In this document: positions 23,701-34,540 of the stretch, one piece after another
Numbering within the stretch: the first letter of the stretch is position 1
Layout: the number at the start of each line of letters is the position of its first letter
Origin: Anas platyrhynchos
Taxonomy: Eukaryota; Chordata; Aves; Anseriformes; Anatidae
Assembly: GCF_047663525.1 (NCBI RefSeq)
Contig: NC_092602.1
Location: 3,169,501 to 3,233,500 of the forward strand
Direction: 5' to 3'
Length of the DNA: 64,000 bases
The notes under the pieces: model-generated
What the model saw: the letters and a program-made list of their open reading frames with translations, nothing else
Databases searched by the model: none
What the model was told of the DNA's origin: nothing
Made by a program: the position numbers and the translations under genes

Positions 23701-26700
23701 ACCTGGGGGTTGCTCCCCAAACTCCAGCCCTTTCAGCCCCCCTGTTCCAAGACCCCCAGACACCATCCTGCTCCCACAAACCGCCACCAGGCTGGTTTCC
23801 ACTGAGCCCCAGCACGGGTTTTTTGGTTGCAGCTGGAGGACCAGAGCGTGCAGATGGAGCAGCTGCGGCGGGAGCTGGATGCTCGGCGGGACGAGCTGGA
23901 CCAGGCGCAGAGCTCGCTCAGCCACGCCAAGCAGGTACCCGGGGAGCACCCAAATCCCTGCTGAGCCCAAGAGCAAACTCACTGGGGTCCCTCAGTGTGG
24001 GTCCAGCCCATCGGTGTCACAAGCTGAGCACGTTCTCAGCCCCTTCTGTAGCCATGGGGTGATGACCCGTGGGTGACAGGGTTCTCCTGGCCCTCCTGAC
24101 AGGCAGGCTCGGAACTCAGCGCCCAGCTGGAGACCCTGCAGGCTGAGAAGGAGCAGCTGAGGCGCTCAGTGAGCGAGAAGGAGCGCGAGCTGCTCTCCAC
24201 GCGCAGCCTTGTCCAGGAGAAGGAGCTGCAGCTGAGCCAGGAGGCCGACAAGGCCAGCAGGGAGATCTGCGAGCTGCAGGGCAAGCTCCTGGAGAAGGTA
24301 CAGTGCTGCGCCCCTCGCTCGGTTTTGGGGAGGGTGCTGAGCGTTTGGGGGGCTCTGCCAATCTGCTGCCGATGCAGCCATCTGGATGGGATTTGCAGCA
24401 CGGGATGCTGGCCTCTAATCCTACAAAAGGGACTCTTGGTGATGGGGTCACTGTGCCCCAGCCACGTGCCCACACCTCCCTCCCACCCCACAGAGCAACC
24501 AGGAGCAGAGCCTGCAGCAAAAGCTGCTGGACGAGCAGTTTGGCATCCTGCAAGAGGCAGTGCGGGAGGCTGAGGGCATCCTCCGCGACGCGGTGGCCAA
24601 GCTGGACGACCCCCTGCACGTCCGCTGCACCAGCTCCCCAGGTATGCCCTGCAGCCCCCTCTCCCCCCAGGACAGGTAACGTGGCATCTCCACTTCCCCC
24701 AGGCATCTTCTCCCACCACACATTGAACCTGAGGAGTTTGGGGTCTGACTTCCAGAGTGGGGATTTTTTTAGCTCTTCCTGAACTGTTCTTTAAGGGTTC
24801 CTTCCAACCCAAACCATTCTGTGATCCTAATGAAGCTGAATTCCTTGCAGATTACCTGCTCAGCCGTGCAGAGGCGGCATTGGAGTCCACGGATGCGCTG
24901 GAGAGCGGGCACGCGCAGTACGTGGCCTCCATGGCAGGTACCTGGGGCTTGAGACTGGCAGCATTGCTTGGATGTTGCTGTAATTTTATATATCCAGCAG
25001 CCCCTGGCCGTTTTGGGGCTGTCAGCAAGCATTCACTGCCTGTGGCGGGGGGAAGACACAGCGGGTGGAGCTGGTGGGTCCCCATGTGCTTGTTTGAGGA
25101 GTCATCTGCAAGCTGGAGGGGTCAACGCCAACCTCTCCAAGCCCTTGTGCTGCCTTTGGGGGGATGATAGTGCCCTGGGCTGGCTGTCCCTGACCTTATT
25201 CTCCTGCTGGCAGATGCTGCAGCGCTGGTGGGGGCTCTGTCTCTCTTCGCCCACCTAACAGCCGACACCATCGTGAACGGCAGCGCCACGTCCCACCTGG
25301 CTCCCACCGACCACGCTGACCGTGAGTGGATGCAGCAGATGCTCTGGGTGGGGTTGTGCTCGTGGGGGTTGTTTTTGGTGCTGGACCCTCTGTCAGGTGG
25401 ATGTGGGACATCCCTGCACAGCGAGGGGCCCGCCACCGACCTGTCCTCTCCCCAGGGCTGACGGAGACGTGCCGGGACTGCGGGCAGCGGAGCCTGGACT
25501 ACCTGGGCGAGCTGAAGGACAAGCAGACGCTGGGGCGTGCTGAGCTGGGGGACGTGCGGCGGGCGCTGCGGGGTGTCCTGGGGCTGGCCCAGGTAGACAA
25601 TGGAGAGCTGGTTTTTACTTTAAAAAAAAAAAAAAAAGGAAATGTGGCTTTTCCTGTTGCCCAGAGCTGAAATTGGAGATGCTGGCTTGGAGTCAGCACT
25701 TTGGGGTGGTTTGTCCTGGTGACCTGCAGGTTCTGGTGCATTTTCTGAGCACTGAGACACTTCCTGATGCATGGGGATGGTCACCCTCAGATCAGCTGAT
25801 GTCTTTCAGCTCAGTACCCCTGTGGTATACTCCTGAGATATCAAATTTCCCAGCTTTCAGATGTTTCTTGAAGCCTCCTGTTAGTCTTTTCCATTGACAT
25901 ACTGCAAATTTCAAAGGCCAGCAGCTCTCTAGAGCTCTGCCATATTAATTCTGCCAAAACTGCACCTGTATTTGTGTTTTGCCACCTTGGTTTGGGACAT
26001 TTCCTACCTCTGAGGTCCTTGTGTCGTGTTTGCTGCAAGGTGCTGACCTAAGGGACTCTGCCCTTGCTGCCTGCAGAGTGCTGCTCTTGCAGCTTTATTT
26101 ATTTAGGTGAGAAAAAAAAACAAATTCAATGCCTTCTGTGGTTTTATTCCTTACAAATATTTTCTTCTCTTCCTCTGCTGAAAACCTCCTGGCTGTTGCT
26201 GCCTCCTCTGGCAGGAGCTGAGACCGAAAAGCTTGGACATCAAGCAGGAAGAGCTAGGGGACATGGTTGAGAAGGAGATGGCTTCCACCTCCGCAGCAAT
26301 TGAAGATGCTGTCAGGAGGATAGAGGTGAGATGAAGCTGTGGGATGGGCCCTTGGGCAGTGAAACGTCCACTGGTACCTCCTCTCCTCCTGAGCCCTGCT
26401 TGATGCAGCGCGTCATCCCACCTTCCCTTTCCCATTTCCCAACAGGAGATGATGAGCCGAGCCAGGACCGAAAGCTCTGGCATCAAACTTGAAGTGAACG
26501 AGCGGTGAGTGTTGGGGGATTGCCATTTTGGTCCTGCAGCGGCTCTAACAGTGGGGCTGGGTGGTGTTCTGAAGTCTCACGTGCACTCTGGACCTGCATT
26601 TTTCTAATGCTAAGCATTAAATTGCCTTATGAAGGTTGGGCCTTCATATTGCACGTCTAAGTTAATATTTGATGGCTGCTTAAAGGTAACCTTCAGCAGG

Positions 26701-29680
26701 CTGGTGTCTGGAAAAGACTCATTCATTAACTCAGGCCAAAGAGGGCTCTCCTGGATGCTCAACCCTTTTTCTTGTTTCCTTACAGGATTCTGAACTCCTG
26801 CACGGACCTCATGAAGGTCAGTACTGCAGGAGATGAGCTTCTCAGGGGCTCACAAACTGCACAGAACTTTCACTTCCCACCACTGGCAAAATTGATCCTT
26901 CTGTATAAAATCCGCATCAAACACCAAAACCTGTTCTTCCTCGTTCCAGGCCATCAGACTTCTTGTAATGACATCCACAAACTTACAGAAGGAAATAGTA
27001 GAGAGTGGCCGGGTAAGTCCTCCCCTACGTTCATCCCCGTGCACTGACGTGAAATACACACAATTTCCCACAATTTGCAGAAACAATTGCAGAATTTCCC
27101 ACAATTTGCAGAAACACCAGCTGAATTTCTCACTTTCCCCTGTTAGTGGCACATTTGCAGCCCTGCTGGCTGGAGAGGGGCTGCTCAGCCCCGTGCTCTT
27201 TGCAGACCTTGCTGTCTCCTTTACAAAGCTTTGTCCATCTAAAGATGATGGCCCAGACGTGTCTTAAACCCAAACCAAATTCACAGTCTCGAGGCTCCAA
27301 AGTTAGTTTTCTTGGTCCATATTTAAGTAGGACAATAAGAGCAACCTGAAGGGCACAGAAATGCTGCTCATCCCTTGATATATGGCTTAAAATATGGCTT
27401 TATTTATGTCTCTATAAATTGTTATATCGTATGAGGATTTTTTGGTGGATTTTAATGATTTATGGATTTATTATACATTTATATAGTAGAAAGAAGCTAA
27501 TGCAGGCCATAATATTCTTGTAACAACAGGGGGCAGCAACAACTCAGGAGTTTTACGCCAAGAACTCGCGCTGGACTGAAGGGTTGATCTCTGCCTCCAA
27601 GGCGGTGGGCTGGGGAGCCACGCAGCTCGTGTAGGTACCTGGCTGCAGAACGTGGCCGTTACCCCACTCAGATACTCCCTGGCTGTTGGGGTGGTTGTGT
27701 GTGGGTGGTTGGGGTCAGGGCACCACATCCTGAGGTGTGCTATTTGGAAAATGTAGGGACTCGTTTGGAAAAAGCTTTAAAAATCTTGTCCACTCTATTG
27801 CAGGGGCACAGTCCTGCCTCCTGTGGTGTTTTATCCCCATCCAAAACTTCTGGATCTGGGGTTTGAGCAGTTTGCTTTGTAAATGAGCTTTAAATAACCA
27901 GACAAAGCTGTGGTTTCAACATCTGATGCTGATTTCTGAGGGTATAGTGGGAGGCAAATAGCCCCCGCTTGTGCTGCAGTGCGAGGCGAGTGTCTCTAAC
28001 ACGCTCTCTCTTCCGACTGCAGAGAGTCAGCAGACAGAGTTGTCCTGCACACAGGCAAATATGAAGAACTGATCGTCTGCTCCCATGAAATCGCTGCCAG
28101 CACGGCCCAGCTGGTAGCTGCCTCCAAGGTGAGCATCCCAGCAGGGCTGGCTGCACACCACGTGGCAGGTTTTGTCCTTTTGTTCCCATCGTTTTGTTCC
28201 AGGGCTGTTCTCAGGCACTGGTGCATGGCAGTCCTGCCCATGGCCTCCTTCCCAGGGAAGGGAAGCTCTTAATTGGAAGGGGATTATTAAAATTGGAAGG
28301 GGATTATTATTTTCAAGTTGGTTTCTGCTTTTAATATGTGTCTTCACCTGCATGAATGCTCCCACACCTCACAGGGCTTGCCTCTGATGAGAGGTGTAAA
28401 ACCTCCCATCTTCCTCCTGCCCAGCTGATTATGTAAAGAAAATAACTAGTGAGGAACCCAGGGAGAGCTACTGCAGGAGACAGCATTGAGAGGGATGAAT
28501 TTCGGTCCTTACCACCTTTCTTCTTCATGGTGACGGAGGTTTCAGTGAGCAGAGGGTTGGAGGGAGGTGGGCCGAGACTGCTTTTTGTGGCAGATGATGT
28601 TAAAATGAAGAACGGGGTTGTAAAAAAATTATCTGTGCACCAGTGCTGCTTGTTCGTGTGTCCTTGGCTCACGTGGGAGCAGTGGTGGCTTAGTGTCCCC
28701 AGGCTGAAGGAGGTCACCTTGTCCCTGATGGGATCAGCAAGTCCATCTGTCCTTTTCACATCTAGGTTGTTATTCCCAGTTAGGCCACTGTAATGGGGTG
28801 GGGTTGGTGTCCCTGCTCCCGTGCAGGATTTGGCTGCCTCACTGTGCACCCGTACCCCTCAGCTGGCAGGCTTTGCGGCCACGCTGGGGACCCGCGACCA
28901 TCTGTGTGTTCGTTGCAGGTGAAAGCTGAGAAGAGCAGCAGGAACTTGGGCAAGCTCCAGGAGTGCTCACGCAACGTCAACGAGATGGCGGCCAACGTGG
29001 TGGCTTCCACCAGGACAGGGCAGGAGCAGATCGAGGAGAAAGGTGAGGTTTGGTAAAGCAGGAAGGGAAAGCTAAAAGCTGAAGCCCTCGGTTCCTTTCT
29101 TGGCCTAGTAAACACCCCCCCTGCTTTTCTCTCCAGACACCATGGACTTTTCAGGCATGTCCCTCATCAAGCTGAAGAAGGAAGAAATGGAAACACAGGT
29201 GAAACCTCCACACGGGGAGGAAATGAGGGCTAATTCGGTGCTGCCATCCTCTCTGGAGGGGGCAGCACAACACTTTGGGGGGTTATTGCATCCCCATGGC
29301 CATTGCTGCTGGGCACTTGAGGACCAAGCGTGCTCTTGTGGTGCAGGTGAAGGTGCTGGAGCTGGAGAAGTGTCTGGAGGGCGAGCGGGTGCGCCTGGGC
29401 GAGCTGAGGAAGCAGCACTACGCCTTGGCTGGCGGCTACGATGCGGCGGAGGATGGGGAGGCTCGTCCAGCACCAGCCCCCAGGAGAGGCATCCTCAAGA
29501 AGCCGGCCCTGGCCCAGAAACCCGGCCACGTCCCGGGGCCAGACAGAGAGGTAGGGACATCAGAAGAGGGGGGACATGGGGCTGGGGACACGTTTGTGCC
29601 CTGATCTTTGGCTTTGTCCCCTCTCGTTGCAGCCTGAGCAAGACGCCAGCCTGCACCGGGCGCAAGCCGTCAACTTCTAG
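14637..29680 (+). CDS. HIP1R: HIP1R, huntingtin-interacting protein 1-related (complete, 31 coding exons)
   Basis: Exons: 14637-14729, 18462-18525, 18877-19019, 19225-19281, 19591-19671, 19806-19882, 20221-20282, 21316-21456, 21644-21701, 21789-21864, 22056-22193, 22268-22399, 22707-22890, 22981-23069, 23337-23453, 23833-23934, 24103-24297, 24494-24641, 24851-24937, 25214-25321, 25456-25592, 26215-26325, 26446-26504, 26786-26816, 26950-27012, 27530-27630, 28023-28128, 28919-29042, 29137-29198, 29347-29550, 29633-29680. They sum to 3198 nt, giving 1065 aa against about 1068 in human. Domains: ANTH (about 23-151), coiled coil (about 345-640), I/LWEQ-THATCH actin-binding (about 765-985), proline-containing tail. 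The protein links PI(4,5)P2 membranes, clathrin light chain, F-actin and cortactin at endocytic pits. The start has a good Kozak context (CCCGCCATGA) and the expected N terminus MNSIKSVPARVLSRR. It is HIP1R and not HIP1 by sequence and by synteny. Confidence 0.97.
14730..18461 (+). other. HIP1R: HIP1R intron 1 (3.7 kb, GC-rich, GC-AG)
   Basis: The first 530 bases continue the CpG island and include a four-run GGGGTT array (15160-15181). The remainder is GC-rich with many overlapping ORFs on both strands, none with splice context or recognisable product. A small 18-bp direct repeat (CGTCCTGCTGCC core) sits near 16066-16101. Confidence 0.6.
18462..19882 (+). CDS. HIP1R: HIP1R exons 2-6: ANTH domain
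   Basis: Residues 32-172. Includes AISISKAINTQEAPVKEKH, HHEKGAFTFWSYAIGLPLP, WKFCHVLHKVLRDGHPN, and DRYGQLVSIYTRLLLTKI. ANTH is the AP180/CALM-type helical superhelix that binds phosphoinositides. The basic KEKHVRR stretch around the exon 2-3 junction is the sort of cluster used for lipid contact in this family (inference). Splice phases run 1, 0, 0, 0, 2. Confidence 0.95.
20221..22193 (+). CDS. HIP1R: HIP1R exons 7-11: post-ANTH helical region and acidic linker
   Basis: Residues about 172-330. FQLTVELFDYLDCELKLSES, QCRLAPLIQVIQDCSHLYHY, LPADTLQGHRDRFHEQF, RASALAEHVKPVVVIPEE and an acidic APEDEEPE run align almost residue for residue with human HIP1R. HIP1 has its clathrin/AP2-binding boxes just after this point. 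I do not see a LMDMD-type box here, consistent with HIP1R binding clathrin mainly through the light chain. Confidence 0.94.
22268..24641 (+). CDS. HIP1R: HIP1R exons 12-18: central coiled coil
   Basis: Residues about 331-652. A heptad-rich Glu/Lys/Gln/Leu sequence runs from IESLKKEVDTLRAEMEKIKL through NADTAKQLTVTQQSQEEVAR to LLDEQFGILQEAVREAEGIL. This is the dimerisation segment. In the family it also contains the clathrin-light-chain contact, which tunes actin binding. Exons 16-17 are the least like human but keep heptads and frame. Confidence 0.93.
24787..24827 (+). mobile_element. Short CR1 3' tail fragment in HIP1R intron 18
   Basis: TTCCTTCCAACCCAAACCAT followed by TCTGTGATCCT matches the CR1 3' terminus that normally ends in ATTCTATGATTCT. 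Only about 40 bp is recognisable. It lies 23 bp upstream of the exon 19 acceptor. Confidence 0.7.
24851..29198 (+). CDS. HIP1R: HIP1R exons 19-29: hinge and I/LWEQ (THATCH) actin-binding domain
   Basis: Residues about 653-982. Strongly conserved blocks include KSLDIKQEELGDMVEKEMAS, AAIEDAVRRIEEMM, IKLEVNERILNSCTDLMK, TSTNLQKEIVESGR, FYAKNSRWTEGLISASKAVG and KYEELIVCSHEIAASTAQLV. The I/LWEQ module is the talin-type five-helix bundle that binds F-actin and dimerises through the last helix. Exon 24 is only 31 nt. Introns 25 and 27 contain short tandem repeats. Confidence 0.95.
27062..27120 (+). repeat. 31-bp tandem duplication in HIP1R intron 25
   Basis: A 31-bp unit beginning AATTTCCCACAATTTGCAGA starts at 27062 and again at 27093, essentially identical until the second copy ends in CACCAG. 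Confidence 0.9.
28271..28310 (+). repeat. 20-bp tandem duplication in HIP1R intron 27
   Basis: Unit AATTGGAAGGGGATTATTAA at 28271-28290, repeated at 28291-28310 with only its last base changed. Confidence 0.92.
29347..29680 (+). CDS. HIP1R: HIP1R exons 30-31: C-terminal tail and stop
   Basis: Residues 983-1065. VKVLELEKCLEGERVRLGEL continues helix, then a basic/proline-rich tail (PAPAPRRGILKKPALAQKPG) and the end HRAQAVNF. In mammals this tail binds the cortactin SH3 domain and limits actin assembly at pits. The PxxP-like KKPALAQKP segment is kept here, while the last 15 residues differ from human except for a VN-aromatic ending. The stop TAG is at 29678-29680. Confidence 0.93.
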
Positions 29681-30510
29681 TGGGACCGAGGGGACGGAGC
29701 TGGGGCCCAGCCCCGGGGTGGGGGCAGCCACAGCAACGCTCTTATGTCTGTGTTTTAAACAGATCGCCTTGCCTCTGCACTGGTGTGCCTTCGTGCGCGG
29801 GGGGTCTCCTCCCTGCCTGGCCTGAGAAACTGGATTTTTTTTTCTAAAGTGACTTTTATTTTTTTTCACTCAGTTCCTATCAGTAGAGTTGTCGGCGTCC
29901 TGCAGTTCCCCAAGCAGTGCAGGATGCCCTCCTCGTGGCCTGCTGAGCAGCTCGCCCAGTTTAACTTAATTTGGGATTCTTTTGGGTTGATTTTTATTTT
30001 ATTTTTTATCAGCTCTAGACATTTTCAGTAAATGTAGCTCTCTACTGTACTGCTTAGACCCTTTCAAAGAACTGTGCAATGTTTTTGAAGTAGGAAACTG
30101 CTGGGCTTTTCTTGCAACTGTTTTTTTAAATTCCCCTTTTTCAGGAATAATTTGACTTTGTTTCAGCGTGGGATCAGCTCTCAACAGAGAAGGGGAATTT
30201 AGCTTTAACAGGCGTGAGGAACATTTTGTAAGGGAAAAAGCAGGTATTGACACACTGGCAATAAGGATATAAACATTTTTATTTCCTTTTCTATTTTGTA
30301 TTACTACAGCAACAGCAGGGGATCAGTTGCATTATGTTTTATATGTAAGATAATTAGCAGAATTAAACCTAACCGTGGCCTGCAGGAGCCAGGGGACGTT
30401 AAACATGGCAAAGTCTGCAGCAATAAGGGAACGCTGATGGGAAGAGATGGGGGGCAGAGGAAACGTAATCAGCTGTATCTTCTCCTTGAACTACTACCAT
30501 GATGTAGATT

Positions 30511-30516
30511 ATTAAA
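30511..30516 (+). terminator. HIP1R: Possible HIP1R poly(A) signal
   Basis: ATTAAA, the commonest variant hexamer, is followed 20-45 bases later by a GT/G-rich stretch (GTGTGGTGCTTGGGC) typical of a downstream cleavage element. It implies an 850-base 3' UTR. Another ATTAAA at 30362 is less well placed. Confidence 0.4.
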
Positions 30517-33500
30517 GCAGCAATATTTAAACAAGGTGTGGTGCTTGGGCAGCGGTGGGGTTGGCACTAAAGCGTTTTCCAGAAGGTGCTGAATTGCCTC
30601 CTGGTGGGGAAGTGCCTCGGGGGAGTTCAGTGATGGTACAGGGGTGGGATGGGTGAGATGTGGCCGTGAGATGGAGGCTCCTCGCTGCCCCTCTGGGCCC
30701 CCATGGGCAGGAACAAGACACCAGGAAGGGTTTTGAGCCAGGGTGGCTTTGTGGCGGATCATACAGGCGATGAAAGCTGTGGCTGAAGGCACAGGGCCAG
30801 GCACCTGCACCCAGGGCTTGCTGCTGGCTGCAGGGCACCCGCCCAAAGTCAACGGGGAAGTCTTTGGCAAACCTCAAGGTTACTGACAATTTATTTGAAA
30901 TTGCTTCCGCTTCAGCCTTAGGATGACAGAAAGGAGATGTTTCAAGGAATCTGTTATTCTGCAGGGCTGAGTTTCACTTCAGCTTCTGGCACAACTCAGG
31001 TGCACCCATGGACACCTGAAGCAAAGACACCCATAAGAGGGTGAGCACAGCACCTGTGCAGCTAAGAGGAGCAGTGTGAGGGGCCATTAAAAAAAATACC
31101 GAGAATCAACATTTTCATCCAGTTCTGCATGACACTAAAGCAATTATAAAATTTGATACAAGCCACAGTACAAAGCATGTACATGTAGTTCACCATTAAC
31201 AATAGACTGTGATGCTGTTTGTTAGAATTACAACTTGCTATATCTAAAGAATGAAACCTTTAGAAAGCATTTTATTATTCAATAGTGTAGCTGCCTCCTG
31301 AAGACCTAAGTTTTCTGCAGTTACACATCACAAACCATATTACCAGGTTATAAACAACCCACCCTGGCAGCGTGGTGAGCTGTAATTCTCATTTCCCAAC
31401 CAATCATACCCGTAAAGAAGAGCCCACATCTTGAAAATGGGCTTTGGTGTTTGTTAAATACTGGTGTCACTGGGCAAGACAAGCAGCTAGCTGACTCCTG
31501 CAAGCTACAGGGAGTGCTTCCCCAGCCTGACAAGGCACATTCTTCCCTGGAAGGCAAAGCAAAGCTCTTATCTGCAGCAGCACTGGAGGAAAGGCTTTAG
31601 TTTATTGGGTGACCAATAAATACCACACCGTGCTGTCACGTTACAGCACCAACCGTGGCCAGCCCTGTACTTCTAAGTTTCGTTTCTTCCTGAAACCCTT
31701 TCTCTTCACACAAGGAAGTGCTTGCTGCGGTAGCTTGCAGTCTATTTATAGGCAGTGATAACGCTGTATTTGCTGGGAGACTGACGTCACCCTGGCCACT
31801 CACACCAGCACATCTCATAATGGAAATATTGATTAATCAAGAATGCTAACTTTCAAATTGTGCTACCGTAAATCTAGCCACAGCTCTATTTAAAGTTTAA
31901 AGAATTCAAAAGCAAAGCGATATTGGCTTTAAAAGCAGTCCTGTGGGTGAATGGAACTTGTTCAACAACGCTGCTGTTTCATTATGGTTTACTTAAATCA
32001 ATACTTGCAGAGGCTGCAGGTAAAGTGACCCGTGCAAGCATGTACAAAGTCAAAAAAAAATAACAGCACAAACTAGCCCCAAATGCCATTTAAAACAAAA
32101 CTTACGTACTAAAGTAGTTTTATATCAAAATTAAGCTTGCTGTCCATTTTAAGATTGCCTCAATTCCCATTCTTTTTGGAAAGTATTTTCTAGTCATAGC
32201 AGTCATGAAAAAAAATAAACAAACCACATCACAAACTGTCTATGCAAAGGTTTAGTCTAAGATTCCATCAAGACGCCCTGCTGTACAGGATCCAATTTGC
32301 TAATGAGTTTTAAATGCCATTATTGTATCCGTAGAGCAAGGAACATGCTTAGAACTGTGCCGAGAACAAATTTTACTCACTACTTGCGACAAAAACAGTG
32401 GAAAATAACCAAGAGAAAGATGTGAAACATGACAGTCTGCTCCCTCCTACCAAGGGTAGTTCAGTGCAGTTTATTTTTCTTGAAGCAGTTTTCAAGCAGC
32501 CTCTTATTGAAGCCCTCCTCTCCCCCCACCCTCTGGCTTCCTCGGCAGCCAAACCTCGTGTAACCACAAATGAGTTTGGATGTGAGCGCACAAAGCAGCT
32601 GAAGTTGAGCACCTGCACTGTTAGAGAGAGCGAGATTTAGAAAACACAAGTCTCCCAGATCACTAAGAAGAAAATACTCCATTGAAAGTAAGCACACAAA
32701 TACAAAATGCTGCTATTACAAGCTTTAGGAAATCAGGTAAGAAAGAAACTTCTGTAAAAATGTTTTTAAGAGCCCTTCAAGCCGTGAGCAGCCGCCACCC
32801 ACTTGCGGGGTGGGTTATTTCCCTTCTGAGCCTAACCTGCAGGGCACCAGGTAAGTGCTTCTGTGCAACACTGTTCTTGGCACAGGCATTCCCTGAATGG
32901 CCCAATTGGGAAAATTACTTGGGAAGGAAAGAAATCTCAGCCAAGACAGACATTTTACAAACACCCCTGGGGTCAGCTGACTTAATTTAAAACAGCACGA
33001 TGCAAAGAGGCTGCATATAGCCCGTGCAAAACATCACTGGTAGTGTGGGACAGCTAACAGACACACACACACAGAGCACCCCAAAAGGCAGCATAGCATT
33101 TCCACAGCACAGTCAGCCGGGGCACATGAGTGTCATAAAGCTTCAGGTGAGAAATCAGAAAAAGAATTTCAAAAGAAATCAGTCTAAAAAGCACCCCGTG
33201 CTTCAATCACAGTGACAAAGACTCAGAAGTAAACAGGCAAACCTGTAGAAGATTCTGTCGGGGTTGATTAATGTGCAACTGGAAGAGGACTCAAATTAGA
33301 GGAACAAGTGTTACAGTAGGATGTGTATAGGTTTGTGTGACCTCCAAAGCCAACTTCCAAAGAGAAGGGAGGGCTCAAGACATGAAACACTACCTGTGTC
33401 ACCAACACACCGCTTGCAGCTTTTGTGTTAATTTTTTTTTTTGTTGTTATCAGTTACCCAATTGACATGTGGGTCCCCTACCTGGCAGCATCTCACTGCA

Positions 33501-34300
33501 CTGGCTTTCTCTCCTTTGGCTAAGGAACAATCACACCTAGATCAATGGTTTAGCACACAGTGGCCCCATGGAAGGGCATCTGAACACCCCCGTTTCGGAA
33601 CAGGCACTTCTCGAGGCTTGGTGCATACCTCCAAACCACGGGCATTGCTGCAGATTCTTAGGAGAGCCGCGTTAAGGAGCTGCAGCTTTTACATAACACC
33701 ACCTCCTTCCCTCGCCCACCTGCACTGAGTCAGCACAGCAAGCTTTCTGTAGTTGTAGTTCCCTATTTCTGCATTAGCAGAAGGTGATCAAATCTCTGCA
33801 GCCACCACAAATGGAACACATCAAGAAGAAAAAAGGAAAAAAAAAATTAAAAAGGGATTTTCTCCCCTATATTATCATCAGTTATTCTGCAGCAGGACTT
33901 CTATTTAACATTGTTATTAAAATGACGTTACAGAAAATTACATCAGGTTCTTTCTGCTCTCTGACTCATATTCCTAAATAATTTTGGTTGACTCATTTCT
34001 TCTCACTTGGCTGAAATCTAAGTTTTTCCTCTATTAACAAATAAAAGCGGGCTTCCCCCTTCTCTCAGCTTTTCCAGGCCAAGACTAGACACTTCCACTG
34101 TTCTAGGGAAGCGCAGGAAACAAAACTGCAGAGATTTGACCTGGCAAAACAGCCCACCCACCTCTTCGCTATGATTAAGATGTGCAGAACCTGAGTATAC
34201 GTGTCCTGTATCAGCTGCACACACAACGTATATCCAGCCACTAAAAACACAAGCAATGGATTTATTATGAGCAGTTATTTTCCTGTAAATTTAAGTTCCA

Positions 34301-34540
34301 CATTCAGCTACAACTGTATGTGATGTATATACATCATTAGTATTAAAAAACATGAGCATTATCTCCACCGTGATTGAAGGAAGCCGCAATGGGAACATGA
34401 CACCAGGAGATATGATATTTTATTTAAAATCAGACCACAGTAGATTACAGAAAGACTTATTATGCAAACAAATCCACTGTACATTTCACAACTTGCTAGG
34501 CATATAAAATTGCCCCTTTATTCAACTGTCCAGCATTACA
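34301..34540. repeat. Diverged segmental repeat, copy 1 of 3
   Basis: Shares ordered blocks with copies at 36301 and 37776: CATTCAGCTACAAC at the left, TAGATTACAGAAA at 34441, CAAATCCACTGTACATTTCA at 34469, then CAACTTGCTAGG and AAAATTGCCCC. Matches are interrupted by small gaps. No known family recognised. Confidence 0.6.

Noticed and set aside
22568-24812. Minus-strand ORFs of 100-258 codons opposite HIP1R coiled-coil exons
   Set aside because: Antisense shadows of GC-rich, Glu/Leu/Gln-coded exons; the sense strand is securely HIP1R.
14637-29680. Assignment of the large gene to HIP1 instead of HIP1R
   Set aside because: The N terminus MNSIKSVPARVLSRR, the WSYAIGLPLPSSS segment, lack of a LMDMD box and the CCDC62/VPS37B neighbours all indicate HIP1R.
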